DNA of 64,000 nucleotides from a virus, in the IMG/VR virus record IMGVR_UViG_3300047510_001256, positions 62,001 through 126,000 of that record. One strand, written 5' to 3'. The notes below the pieces were generated by a model, which saw nothing but the letters and a program-made list of their open reading frames with translations, did not search any database and was not told where the DNA came from. Shown here in pieces: positions 18,501-27,700 of this stretch (positions within the stretch are counted from its first letter, which is position 1; each line of letters begins with the position of its first letter). A program made the position numbers and the translations under genes.

Positions 18501-20892
18501 CATATGTTGACTCTCTAAATGTTTTAAAGTCTGGAGATCCAGGATTTAATATATTTCTTTCCATTACAGAATCTGATAATGGAACTACACTTCGTCTCAC
18601 TATATTAATATTTGCACCTTCCACTTGGAAGACCAGTTCATCAGTGTCATTTGAGATTCCCCATTCCAATCTAACGGCATTAGTAGTAGCATCTCCAGAT
18701 GCACGAACACCAAAAGTATATCCACTAATTCTACCGGGTTGATATCTAAATGCTTTTCTTGATATTAAAAAAGCTCTAGATACAGATGCTGGTCCTGCTC
18801 CAGGCAAAGAATCATTGATTGGGGATATTGTTAATCCGATTCCAAAATCAATTCCTATAATATACTTAACAATATCAGGTAAATTTTCTACGTCATTGGG
18901 AGTCAGTAATCCTTGACCTGGAATAGTTAATTGTAATCTATTTAATTTTTTCCAAGATGTTTCTAACGTATCGCACTGATTACATAAATCTCCAAAAGTA
19001 TTATATGCTTGATTCAAGGGGAAAACTAAATTCCTAAACATCAATCCTGGAGACTTGAACTGCATGTCACCATTAATATTAACCGTCGATTTACTAGTTT
19101 CGCCAATTACAGTGAAGTAAGTATCATTAGTAGTTCCCGGACGATTTTTCCATTCCGTCCATAAAAATCCAACATCTTCATTAAAATGTATAGTTCCATC
19201 AAATAAACTATATGTTCTTAATGTTCCTATCGGTTCAACTCCCGGTTTTGGAACTCCATCTACAGTATCACCAATGTAATAAATGTTTTCCCCTGCTAAA
19301 AATGGACTGATCAGAGCTTCATTATTATCATAGTATGGGAATTGTTTGTTTGTTATTCTAGGATCATCCCCTAAAACATATTCCAAGTCTGTAGAAGCAA
19401 AACTTGCAACGTAAGGAAAGAAGTTTAATGCATACCCAGTATCAGTTAATCCTGAAGTCGCTGCGCCATCTCCTCTTGCTGGAGATGGTGATGTTGGTTT
19501 AAAATAATCATAAAGTAACATTCCTAACTTAATGAAGTTACAAAATTTCTTATGACTTGTACTAGTTACTGATGTTGTTGAGGATGGACCTGGAGGATAA
19601 GAATAGGAATAAGACTGTGGATATGATCCAATAATAATTGCAGATTCCTCTTTTCCTTCTATGTAAGTGCTTCTATAGTGCTTTCCGTATTCTCTGTTTC
19701 TTCTAGTAACCCATTCAAAGGGACTATTTTCAGATGGATCTGTGCTATAAAAAAGAAAATCATCATTGTCCAATCCATAAGTAGAAACATTAGAAAATAA
19801 TCCTAACTGTGTTTCTGCTTTAGGAATTCCAAGAATACTAGAACTAACTTCACTGAATAAAGGAAACTGTTCTTCTATAGGTAAAACTGGATCAACTTGT
19901 CTAGTGTCTCTACGATAAATTGCACCAACGCCAGAGAATTTTCCAACACCTACACTAACCAATGGTTTTTGATTTGTTACGGCAAGTGATAAAAATACAG
20001 TAGAATCATCTTGAACAGAAGAAACAGATCTAAGTTCATTTGCTGGCACTGTGCTAGCAATAATATTAATTTGTGCGGGGGTGCTTCCAGAAGCAGTTCC
20101 TGTATTTAAAGTTACCGTTCCAGTAACGTATCCTTTACCACCTTGAATGATAGTATAGGAAGCTATTTGACCATTACCAACACTATCAACTCTAATTACT
20201 AATCCATCACCAGTAGCGGCTTTTACTATATCACCTTGATTATAAGAATTACCAGCAGAAACTATTGCGGGAACACCTTTACCAGTAACAACCCCAACTA
20301 GTTCACCAGTAGGAAGAACTAATTTATTTTTTATTTGCAATTCCGATGTGAATTTAGTTCCTTCTCCGGAAACTAACGTTCCAACTCCAGTAATTCTAGC
20401 AACAGCATTGTTTAATGGTTGTCCGGATGGGGATGGAATTGTGAATTGTGTTCCTGCTACATAATTACTTCCACTTGATCCGGTTTTCGGAATGATACTA
20501 CTTAAAGATCCGGTTAGAGAATCTACAATATAAGTAACAACTCCGTTTCCATCGCCATCAGAAGAGAGAACAAAATCCCCACCATTAACAAATCCCCCAC
20601 CAGGATTTATAACTTCTATAGAAAGTATGCTATCATTTAATATAAAGAAATTTTTTCCAGTTAATCTATAATCAATTTGTTTGAAAGTTTTACCCTCATC
20701 AGTAAAAACAATTGATGTTGCTTTGGAAGATACTGCTTCAGATGATAAAGTTATATTTTGTTCTGATACAAGAATTGTTCCGCCAGAGTCTGTTAAAACT
20801 TGTCCTGTTTGTAAATTATAAAGTGGTTGATTACTGGGCACAACCGGAGCTGGTTGCTTGTCGTGCCCTATTCTAATATCTAATCCAGACAT
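15529..20892 (-). CDS. Giant virion structural protein, 1787 aa
   Basis: The largest gene of the window. The N-terminus (MSGLDIRIGHDKQPAPVVPS) is followed by Gly-rich modules (GNSYNQGDIVKAATGDG, QGGKGYVTGTVTLNTG) at about 70-280. The middle is homologous to the next upstream gene: LGIPKAETQLGLFSNV, ISRKAFRYQPGRISGYTFGV, VTMYKIEFGWYGAIGVKFYV, YVPVNNNEARWVAVH and SCYIDGGDDGTIKV each have counterparts there. A conserved segment later has paired cysteines (GRCSYCNI). It is probably a long tail fibre or baseplate-linked component; it spans 2 bp and 3 bp gaps to its neighbours, so one late operon is likely. Confidence 0.8.
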   Translation of the reverse strand: MSGLDIRIGHDKQPAPVVPSNQPLYNLQTGQVLTDSGGTILVSEQNITLSSEAVSSKATSIVFTDEGKTFKQIDYRLTGKNFFILNDSILSIEVINPGGGFVNGGDFVLSSDGDGNGVVTYIVDSLTGSLSSIIPKTGSSGSNYVAGTQFTIPSPSGQPLNNAVARITGVGTLVSGEGTKFTSELQIKNKLVLPTGELVGVVTGKGVPAIVSAGNSYNQGDIVKAATGDGLVIRVDSVGNGQIASYTIIQGGKGYVTGTVTLNTGTASGSTPAQINIIASTVPANELRSVSSVQDDSTVFLSLAVTNQKPLVSVGVGKFSGVGAIYRRDTRQVDPVLPIEEQFPLFSEVSSSILGIPKAETQLGLFSNVSTYGLDNDDFLFYSTDPSENSPFEWVTRRNREYGKHYRSTYIEGKEESAIIIGSYPQSYSYSYPPGPSSTTSVTSTSHKKFCNFIKLGMLLYDYFKPTSPSPARGDGAATSGLTDTGYALNFFPYVASFASTDLEYVLGDDPRITNKQFPYYDNNEALISPFLAGENIYYIGDTVDGVPKPGVEPIGTLRTYSLFDGTIHFNEDVGFLWTEWKNRPGTTNDTYFTVIGETSKSTVNINGDMQFKSPGLMFRNLVFPLNQAYNTFGDLCNQCDTLETSWKKLNRLQLTIPGQGLLTPNDVENLPDIVKYIIGIDFGIGLTISPINDSLPGAGPASVSRAFLISRKAFRYQPGRISGYTFGVRASGDATTNAVRLEWGISNDTDELVFQVEGANINIVRRSVVPLSDSVMERNILNPGSPDFKTFRESTYADILTDENTSVAQKIDAIEPYFDGDQIITTLDSNNDAQGGGDSTFSGLIDKPVFETKIPRDLWNGDPLNGNGPSGWNLKIEDVTMYKIEFGWYGAIGVKFYVYVPVNNNEARWVAVHTLVIENSIGRPSMGDPYFKFKYAVVNEGPASVDTPQFVYKYGTSCYIDGGDDGTIKVNSVTSEPKIAPTETTAIDPNTGLPDPNAPSVTRSTTVVGLLPKTVIYNSLGKVIKNKQSIYPRELSLTANGLTEISLVKCVACPGFAHTYQTNVSSGYVGDERYFELLRIGTDGNGDAIYDYGTPDYINQQQTVAARFEISKLGRQVSLSSGSNLVNVLGFADVNGEPDKSQPFTSGNRMRFLRIGDVIDPDRLIWTQSYLLSQGVENCYITDINLSNNTFTTNIPSPSSSTGTPLTIQPLLFFELDYNAKVIAEKVWLTYLDIPFPGTTDFAENSGITYSSQIKIGDTYKNAIGVTLVSLWTVNENLIRSLGGQVFEAIQYKVPRALQKFERFGDSEVRQTTYRYPCRLSQYKSIAASTFPVYGKDNSILALIPRNVGSVDNGSFSSNQRADFRLGITPFKPTQASPNSPIQWERPATGEVISQENFTEQYKLYAERFAEALFRDAEGFEISEYDYGRVPVFTVDYRIPDPPGTNSGRCSYCNITVGSPEINFVQQIPASSISSVVDESSGKSIAELFADVNSTFDANAYYLRKAGGPFLDYNAQGGEIGYNNLNPSQNGVDFDDPDNIPQLGSGVRFASDFVTYTISGQGQFTVVKLSGTNVFNNLTGRLVNATNATDVYIYNIPVFLESFRRLSKKSFDFNPYPLYFFMEMRDNCRINSPTIREFSQVQNTYNPRWIGSPSVTLENGSIDGQLLEVGEIGQTSLTTGDQESSPPNFTSENRLSSALVDTQSTSQLRPYEVVDRFYVGGNLGNPADGTDDQYQTKQLDLSMIFGPQRETITPDLLNTTAYFFVATSRDIANTTIAGTLNYIEQQ

Positions 20893-20895
20893 ATA

Positions 20896-23800
20896 TCACT
20901 GTTCCTCCCAAGTAATGCTGGCGAGTATGTTCCCGCGAGCTGCGTAATTAGTTCCCTGTAAGTATGTAGACTTGGAAGAAGCACAGATATATAATGTCTC
21001 CTGAACATCGGTTAATGGGAAAGAAAGATAATCTTTATTGTAATCGAAGTATGGAGAAAGTTGATATTCTTCTCCAGAATTTGGAGAGAAAATAGTGGTT
21101 ATAGTAGTTCCAGTTCCTGGAATTGGACTTCTTTGTTCAGTATCTGTTTCGATAGCAGACAATCTTGCCAATGTAGAGGTTGGGAATGGTTGAGTCACAC
21201 CACTCAAATCAGGATTTACTGGAGCTCCATTATCACCAGATGGTCCTCCCCATCTTCCCGCAATTAAGAATTTTCCTCTGATGATAATCTCATCAATTGT
21301 TACTTCATATGCAGAAAAATAATACTTACCAGTATCTGAAGATCTATCCAAAATTCCTAGTGTAGTGAATGCCTGACCAGAAGTATCTCCTAGAACAGTA
21401 TATCTAAACCATCCATATACTCTTTGTCCAGGTTGTAAATAATCTCCACCAGTAACTTGAATGCTTGCATCAGGAAGAAGAATTCTTTTACCTCTCTTTC
21501 CAATATTAATACCATTACTAGCACTAACTGCAAAACTACTTCCAACTCCAGGATTATCAAATGTCTGGAACGCAGGAGTTTTAATTAATTCAACAGCTAA
21601 AGACTCAGAATCAGATGTAACACCAGTAGCGAGACGAGTTGGATAAATTTGAACTCTATTTCTCACGCCATTAATTTCAGTTCTGCACTTAATTCCAACT
21701 AGTGGTTGAGGTCTTCTAACAACAAGACTGATACTGCCAGAAGTTGCATTGATAGTCCTAGTCAAATAAAGTTTTTTATTTACTGGATCCACAAACGATA
21801 CTCTAACATCTTGATCTGTTGGATTTGTGGTGATGACTTTTGCATTCATATAATAATCACTAATTGGAGGTCTGTTGGCAGAAGAACCATTTCCAAAAAA
21901 TTCAGTAGCACTTCCGTTAAATTGTAAATAAGGAGCATTTACATATCCAGATCCAGGAGTATTATCCTGACCATTCCCTGCAAATGTATGCATTGCCCCT
22001 GCACCACTATGATTAATCTCATCGAATACGTATCTAGATCCGCCAATCTCCTTAAGAGTTTCCGAAGCATATGAGAATAGTCTTACAGTTCCTCTATCTC
22101 CACCATCAATATAGTATGAAGCACCATACTTGGTTAACTGCTCTGATGTAGATCCATACCCAGACTCACTATTAAGTCTACGATCTGCATTTAAATATCC
22201 ATAAGCATTCTCATTGCCGCCTCCGTAACACATATATGTGATTGGAAGAGTAGCGTTACCAAGTGAAGCAACCTTCAACTGGTTAGATGCTCTAAGGTGA
22301 TGAACTCTCACCCATCTTGCTTCATTATTTTCTACTGGAACATAGGCTAAGAATGTTGCACCAACAGCACCATACCAGGAGAATTCAATCTTATACATGG
22401 TTACTTTTGTTGGATCTAATTCCCAAATACTATTATAAGTTATTTGTTCATTTGTTGTTGGATCTAATACATCAGATCCAGCTTTATTTGATAGAACATT
22501 ATCACTGTAAACGACTTTAGTTGTTGTTCCGTTTAATTTTTCCTGACTCATTCTGGAGCGAGGAACTCTATACTCATAAACTTTATAATACTTAGGATCC
22601 ACATTGAACCAAACCCAGTTCTTGTAAAGTCTCTTATTTACATAATTAATTTGTCCTTTAATATCGTCAGTATTATTGAAAACAGAATCTATGTATCCAA
22701 CAGAATTTGTTGCTGCTGACTGAGCAGGAGGATAAACGTATGGGAAAGCACCATCCACATATTGTTCTGGGAATCCTTCCTGTCCTGGTCTAGTTTCATC
22801 ACTATATTGACGACCAGCATAGGTTCTTTCATCAGATGGAAGAACAAATACGGTTGGAGTTCTTAATGATAATCCAAGATTTACTATCGTAGAATTCTCT
22901 CCAGATTCAGAACCAATCGCAGTTCCTAAAGAAACATCAGAACCATTCTGTCTAACTGCATCAAGATCAAAAACTTCAATATCTCCATATGCTTTCGTGG
23001 AATCACTTGCCCATGGATTTGTTGTGTTTCCTGATCCATAAATCTCTTCATTTCCTGGATATCTAGAAAATCTTATATACTGATAAATGTTTTGTGATCC
23101 ACTTACTGTCTCAACTCTTTGCTTTATGTCAAGTTGTCCAGTTGTGAATTCAGAAACATACCAAATACTGCCATCTTTAACAAGAGCAGAGGATCCAGTA
23201 TCTCTCAAATCTACATTAACTCCATTTGTTTCAAAAGTAAATCCCTGACCAATTTGTAATAACTCTGCTCCTGCAGGAACTTTTACTTTTAAATATTTGG
23301 ATGTATTGCCATCAATAAGATTGACAATTTCATAGTTAACTCTTGCTTTTAATAAAGAAGGATCAAATGCTGCTGCATGAACCATCACTAATCCATCTCT
23401 AAGAAGAGTTAACTCTCCAGCCGAAGATCCAGTTGGACTTGTTGGGATAGAAGAATAGTTAAAATCTGTATCAAATTTACCGAGAGCTCTCAGTAAAATA
23501 TTGTTTAAAAGATTGTCTACTGCGGAAGATGCTCCCGATTCTATAACACCAATACCAGTCGAAGGTATACCTAATGTAGTTCTAGAAACATAAGTGACAC
23601 TTCCTATATCACCACCACGACTGATTGTAAGTGGCGTAGTTGTTCTTGTTGTATTTGGAGCATTTCCAGCAAAAATATCCTTAATGGCATCAAGGATAAC
23701 ATCATATCTTGCTATCTCATCATTTGCTGTTTTAGATCCAATTCCACTTTGGACATATAATGAAACAGTTCCAGGAACATTTGTATTAAAAAATCTTAAT

Positions 23801-24729
23801 GTATTATAAACAGTAGAAGCATTTCCACCATACTTCAAATCATGTAGAATACCTTCAATAATAAGTCCAGAGTCCTTTCTACATTTTGGAGCATCTCCTG
23901 CTAAAGTTATACTTGTAGCAGCAAGTTCTTGTAAATATGGTTTGTTAGCCTCAAGTAATCTATACGCAACTGGATATGTTGGACTGGAAGTTTGGATTTG
24001 AGGAATACCAGTCCAAGCATAATCTTGATCTTGTGCCCCAGAAACAGATCCAAATGGAAGAGGATTGTCACGAATAATTGATTGTGTTCTTCTTACAACA
24101 GTAAAATTATCGCCACGACCATCGTTTCTTGATTCAAAGTAATACCCATCAAATTTATCAAAGATGCCATACTTTTTAATTGCTGGATTCTTAATTGCAA
24201 CTCCAGTAGTAGCATTATCAGTAACAGTATATGGTGCTCTAGTTAGTTTAACACCAAAGGTAGCTGCAGAAACACGGCCTGGTTGATACCTAAAGAAACG
24301 CTTTGAAGTTAGAATAGTGTATTCATCTGATGGTGCCTCAATCATAGCACCAGCTTCTTCTGCAATGTGAGTTAAACCCCAATCAGCATCTCCAATTAAT
24401 CCCGCATACTTTGGTCTGAGAGTGACTCCATCACTTTGAAAAATTTCTGCAGAAGTAAATTGCTCTGGGAACTGAGACCATTCTGTTGGGTTAACATCAT
24501 ATGTATTAACATCTGCGAATATACCTAAAGCAACTTCAGATCTAGGAATACCTAAGAGTGACAGAGCAACCTCAGACTGTTGCTTATTTTGTTCTTCAAC
24601 CGGAATGGCAGTTTGATCGCTTGCAACAACAACTGGCACAGAATTTGCTGATGTCTGTTGACCAGGAGGAACTGGAGCAGTTCTTCCAACTACAACAACA
24701 GCGGCATTATTATTTACACCTGTAGCCAT
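20896..24729 (-). CDS. Giant virion structural protein, 1277 aa (paralog of 15529-20892)
   Basis: Starts MATGVNNNAAVVVVGRTAPV. Shares a long homologous core with the 1787-aa neighbour: LGIPRSEVALGIFADVNTY, TSKRFFRYQPGRVSAATFGV, VTMYKIEFSWYGAVGATFLA, YVPVENNEARWVRVHHL and ASYYIDGGDRGTVRLFSYAS. The shared order points to an ancient duplication within the operon. The last third differs (ILLPDASIQVTGGDYLQPGQ). A late box (TATAAATA, 24774-24767) lies upstream, so it likely heads a late transcript through 9005. A structural role is supported by context and composition; the position in the virion is unknown. Confidence 0.8.
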   Translation of the reverse strand: MATGVNNNAAVVVVGRTAPVPPGQQTSANSVPVVVASDQTAIPVEEQNKQQSEVALSLLGIPRSEVALGIFADVNTYDVNPTEWSQFPEQFTSAEIFQSDGVTLRPKYAGLIGDADWGLTHIAEEAGAMIEAPSDEYTILTSKRFFRYQPGRVSAATFGVKLTRAPYTVTDNATTGVAIKNPAIKKYGIFDKFDGYYFESRNDGRGDNFTVVRRTQSIIRDNPLPFGSVSGAQDQDYAWTGIPQIQTSSPTYPVAYRLLEANKPYLQELAATSITLAGDAPKCRKDSGLIIEGILHDLKYGGNASTVYNTLRFFNTNVPGTVSLYVQSGIGSKTANDEIARYDVILDAIKDIFAGNAPNTTRTTTPLTISRGGDIGSVTYVSRTTLGIPSTGIGVIESGASSAVDNLLNNILLRALGKFDTDFNYSSIPTSPTGSSAGELTLLRDGLVMVHAAAFDPSLLKARVNYEIVNLIDGNTSKYLKVKVPAGAELLQIGQGFTFETNGVNVDLRDTGSSALVKDGSIWYVSEFTTGQLDIKQRVETVSGSQNIYQYIRFSRYPGNEEIYGSGNTTNPWASDSTKAYGDIEVFDLDAVRQNGSDVSLGTAIGSESGENSTIVNLGLSLRTPTVFVLPSDERTYAGRQYSDETRPGQEGFPEQYVDGAFPYVYPPAQSAATNSVGYIDSVFNNTDDIKGQINYVNKRLYKNWVWFNVDPKYYKVYEYRVPRSRMSQEKLNGTTTKVVYSDNVLSNKAGSDVLDPTTNEQITYNSIWELDPTKVTMYKIEFSWYGAVGATFLAYVPVENNEARWVRVHHLRASNQLKVASLGNATLPITYMCYGGGNENAYGYLNADRRLNSESGYGSTSEQLTKYGASYYIDGGDRGTVRLFSYASETLKEIGGSRYVFDEINHSGAGAMHTFAGNGQDNTPGSGYVNAPYLQFNGSATEFFGNGSSANRPPISDYYMNAKVITTNPTDQDVRVSFVDPVNKKLYLTRTINATSGSISLVVRRPQPLVGIKCRTEINGVRNRVQIYPTRLATGVTSDSESLAVELIKTPAFQTFDNPGVGSSFAVSASNGINIGKRGKRILLPDASIQVTGGDYLQPGQRVYGWFRYTVLGDTSGQAFTTLGILDRSSDTGKYYFSAYEVTIDEIIIRGKFLIAGRWGGPSGDNGAPVNPDLSGVTQPFPTSTLARLSAIETDTEQRSPIPGTGTTITTIFSPNSGEEYQLSPYFDYNKDYLSFPLTDVQETLYICASSKSTYLQGTNYAARGNILASITWEEQ

Positions 24730-24766
24730 GGTTATTCCTCGATGGTGATTACTAGTTCTCTTCTGT

Positions 24767-24774
24767 TATTTATA
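24767..24774 (-). promoter_or_regulatory. Late promoter box TATAAATA
   Basis: Exact T4-type late box about 37 bp before the ATG at 24729. Confidence 0.7.
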
Positions 24775-24775
24775 A

Positions 24776-27700
24776 TTAGAAACTAATACCAACTATACCT
24801 TTTGCGATAGTAAATGTGTTTCTAATAGAGGCATATCCATTGACTGCATTAGTTCCGACAGTGGTTAAAGTGCCAGTGGCAGCTCCAATAACACCCAATG
24901 AATCTTCGGATCTTGCCGAAAGAGTTAGCACATAAGTTGGTCCTGTAGTGACCGCCTTAGTAATGACTTCCCATATTAGAGTTCCAGTTGCTGTAACATT
25001 TGGATTGTAGGTGTGTGAACTGGATATTTTAATATAAGATCCTTGTGATACTGCATCATATAAAACTTTAGATACAGTTAATTTATAATTACCCGACTGA
25101 ACTTCTCCAGAAATAATTGTAAAATTGACATCAGATCCAACATCAACATATCTGATACCAAATGCTCGGTATACATTATACTGATTTGGACCGGGAGGAT
25201 TAGAAGCAATAATTGCATTTGCTCCCGCCTGACCGATATTAAATAAAACTTGACCAATAGTAGGGTCAGTAGTTGCCAATTGACCATTAATAATTCCAGA
25301 AGGTTGATACTGAATTACATCAACTCCATTCAATAATATAGGACTCAGGAAGTTAATAGTTTCTACACCTCCAGAAACAGAAACTGGTAACACTTGTGCT
25401 CTGATATTTACATTTGAAAGATCTACTCCAGAACCATTTTCAATATATTGTAATACTGGAGTGAAATTATCAGAAGCACCTTGTTGAACAATTAAATTGA
25501 CGCCATTAAAATCGCTATCATAACTATCAGGAACAGGAATCCATTCGTCGGCAGGACCAAGAATCAAGTTGTTTAATACGTCAGTTTTACTTGCTCCATA
25601 AATTCTTAATCCGGTTCCACAATTTCTGATTGTGCATCCATTAACAGCGAGTACATTTGTCGAGTTGAGAATTACTGGTCCAGGGAAATCTCGGAATACA
25701 CAGCTAGATATGATAGTTGTATCTCCTTCATCAGCAACAATACAAGGAGTTGCAAATCTTTCAACATCAGCACCATTGTAGAATACACAACTATCAATTG
25801 ATAAGTTTTCGGATCCTCCTGCAACTAAAGCAGGACCAGCAGATTGTCTAATTTTAACATTAGTCATCCTAAAGAACTTACTATTAATTGCATTAATTAC
25901 TGCATCATTAGTTTGCGTTTCTGTTCCAGTATCAAAGTTTGACAATGGACCAAGAACTTGGAATTTAGCAGATCCATCAAATACAATGTCTCCAAGAGAG
26001 CAATCTAGAGCACCTTCTGTGCCAACGTCAGAACCATCAAAATTAATAGATTTAAGCATATTACCACGCTGTCCATCAGCTGATGAACTAGTATCGGTAA
26101 TTCCCTCAGTATTCCAATATTGTCTATGTAATATAGTAGCATCTGCTAACCCTCTTAGAGTAAATCTATCTGGGATTACTAATTGTCTAATTAAATATGT
26201 TCCTCCAGGAATAACTAGGAAATCTCTTCCATTAAACTTAGCAGAATTGATTGCATTTTGTAATGGTTTAGTATCATCATGATACATGTAAACACTTTCT
26301 GTTCCGATGTTATTATAAAGAGTTACAACATTTTCATCCGGATCAGAAAGTGGTTCTTCCGACCATATAGCACCTCTTAAAGTTACTTGATTTGTTGCCA
26401 GATTTATATTTAAAATATCCGAAGAAACAAATCCATGTCTATGCTGCCCTGGATAGTTTGGTGAATGTGGAATATGGATTTCGTCTTCTCTAGGATTTGA
26501 TGGGTTACTTCCAAATGAACCATCATCACCTCTTAAACTATTTGTTGTTACGTCATAACTACCGTAATCCTGATACTGGACGTTGTTTCCACCAGAAAAA
26601 TACTTTGCACCAACAACCGCAATCAATTTAAAATTATCTCTATTCAATCCGCCAATAAGATCTGTTCTTGCATTAAGTGCTGGTTGAAGATCAGATCCTG
26701 GGTCAGCAGCTGCAAATCTATATACCAAAACAGATTGGCGAGAATTTTGTCTCTGTAGTGCGATCGTGTTGTAATTTTCTTCGTTTAAATTATCTGGACT
26801 ATTGTTAAATACAATTTGATTAGTTGATGGAACGGCACATCCAGAGACATCTCCAGTCTCAGTATCAAATACAGCTGTAACATACACATAGCACCAACGA
26901 TTGCCGGTTGGTAGAGGATTAGATGCAACGGTTGATTGTGGAGCAGGAACAGTTCCAAATTTAGTCGAGAGATTTTGTGTGCTGCTTACACCATAAATTT
27001 TAACGTTATGATTTGGTTTAAATTTACTGGCGTCTGGAACTGTAACAACAACTCTAGACAATCCACTGATATTTACGCTTGTAATTGCGCTGACATTATA
27101 TCTATTTGGATCACCACTTGCTCCAAATTCTTCCGGAGCACCAAAGTCGGTTTCCGAAGGCAATAGCATATTATTATAGTTTACACCATCATTTGTAAAC
27201 TGCCATCTACCATCTGACTCACTCCATCTTAATGCTGTATCTAAAAGTGATCCTCGGTTTACTTGAATTACAGCATCATCATCACCAAGACCAGATGGAA
27301 TTTCGCTATCTGGTAAATCGGAATTCAATCTAATTAAATTAGTTCCAACAAATAGATCAGACAATCCAATTTTAGAACCATTAACATTAAGAGATCCTTC
27401 AATTACTAGGTCTCCTGTAAATGTGGATTGTCTCTTAGATTCTGATACATTTACAACAAAAGATGCGTTAGTATTTGCTCCCTGAACAATTGTTACAACA
27501 TCACCATTCTTATAATTTCCATTACCCTGATTATTAATTGTTACACTACTAACTTGACCAGAATTTGTTGTAATATTAACGGTTAATCCAGATCCATTTG
27601 GTGATGTTGTTGATACAGCAGTTCCATTTGTATAACCAGATCCAGGAACTAAACTGTTTACCGCAACACTCTTTCCTTGATATGTTGCATTAGGAACATT

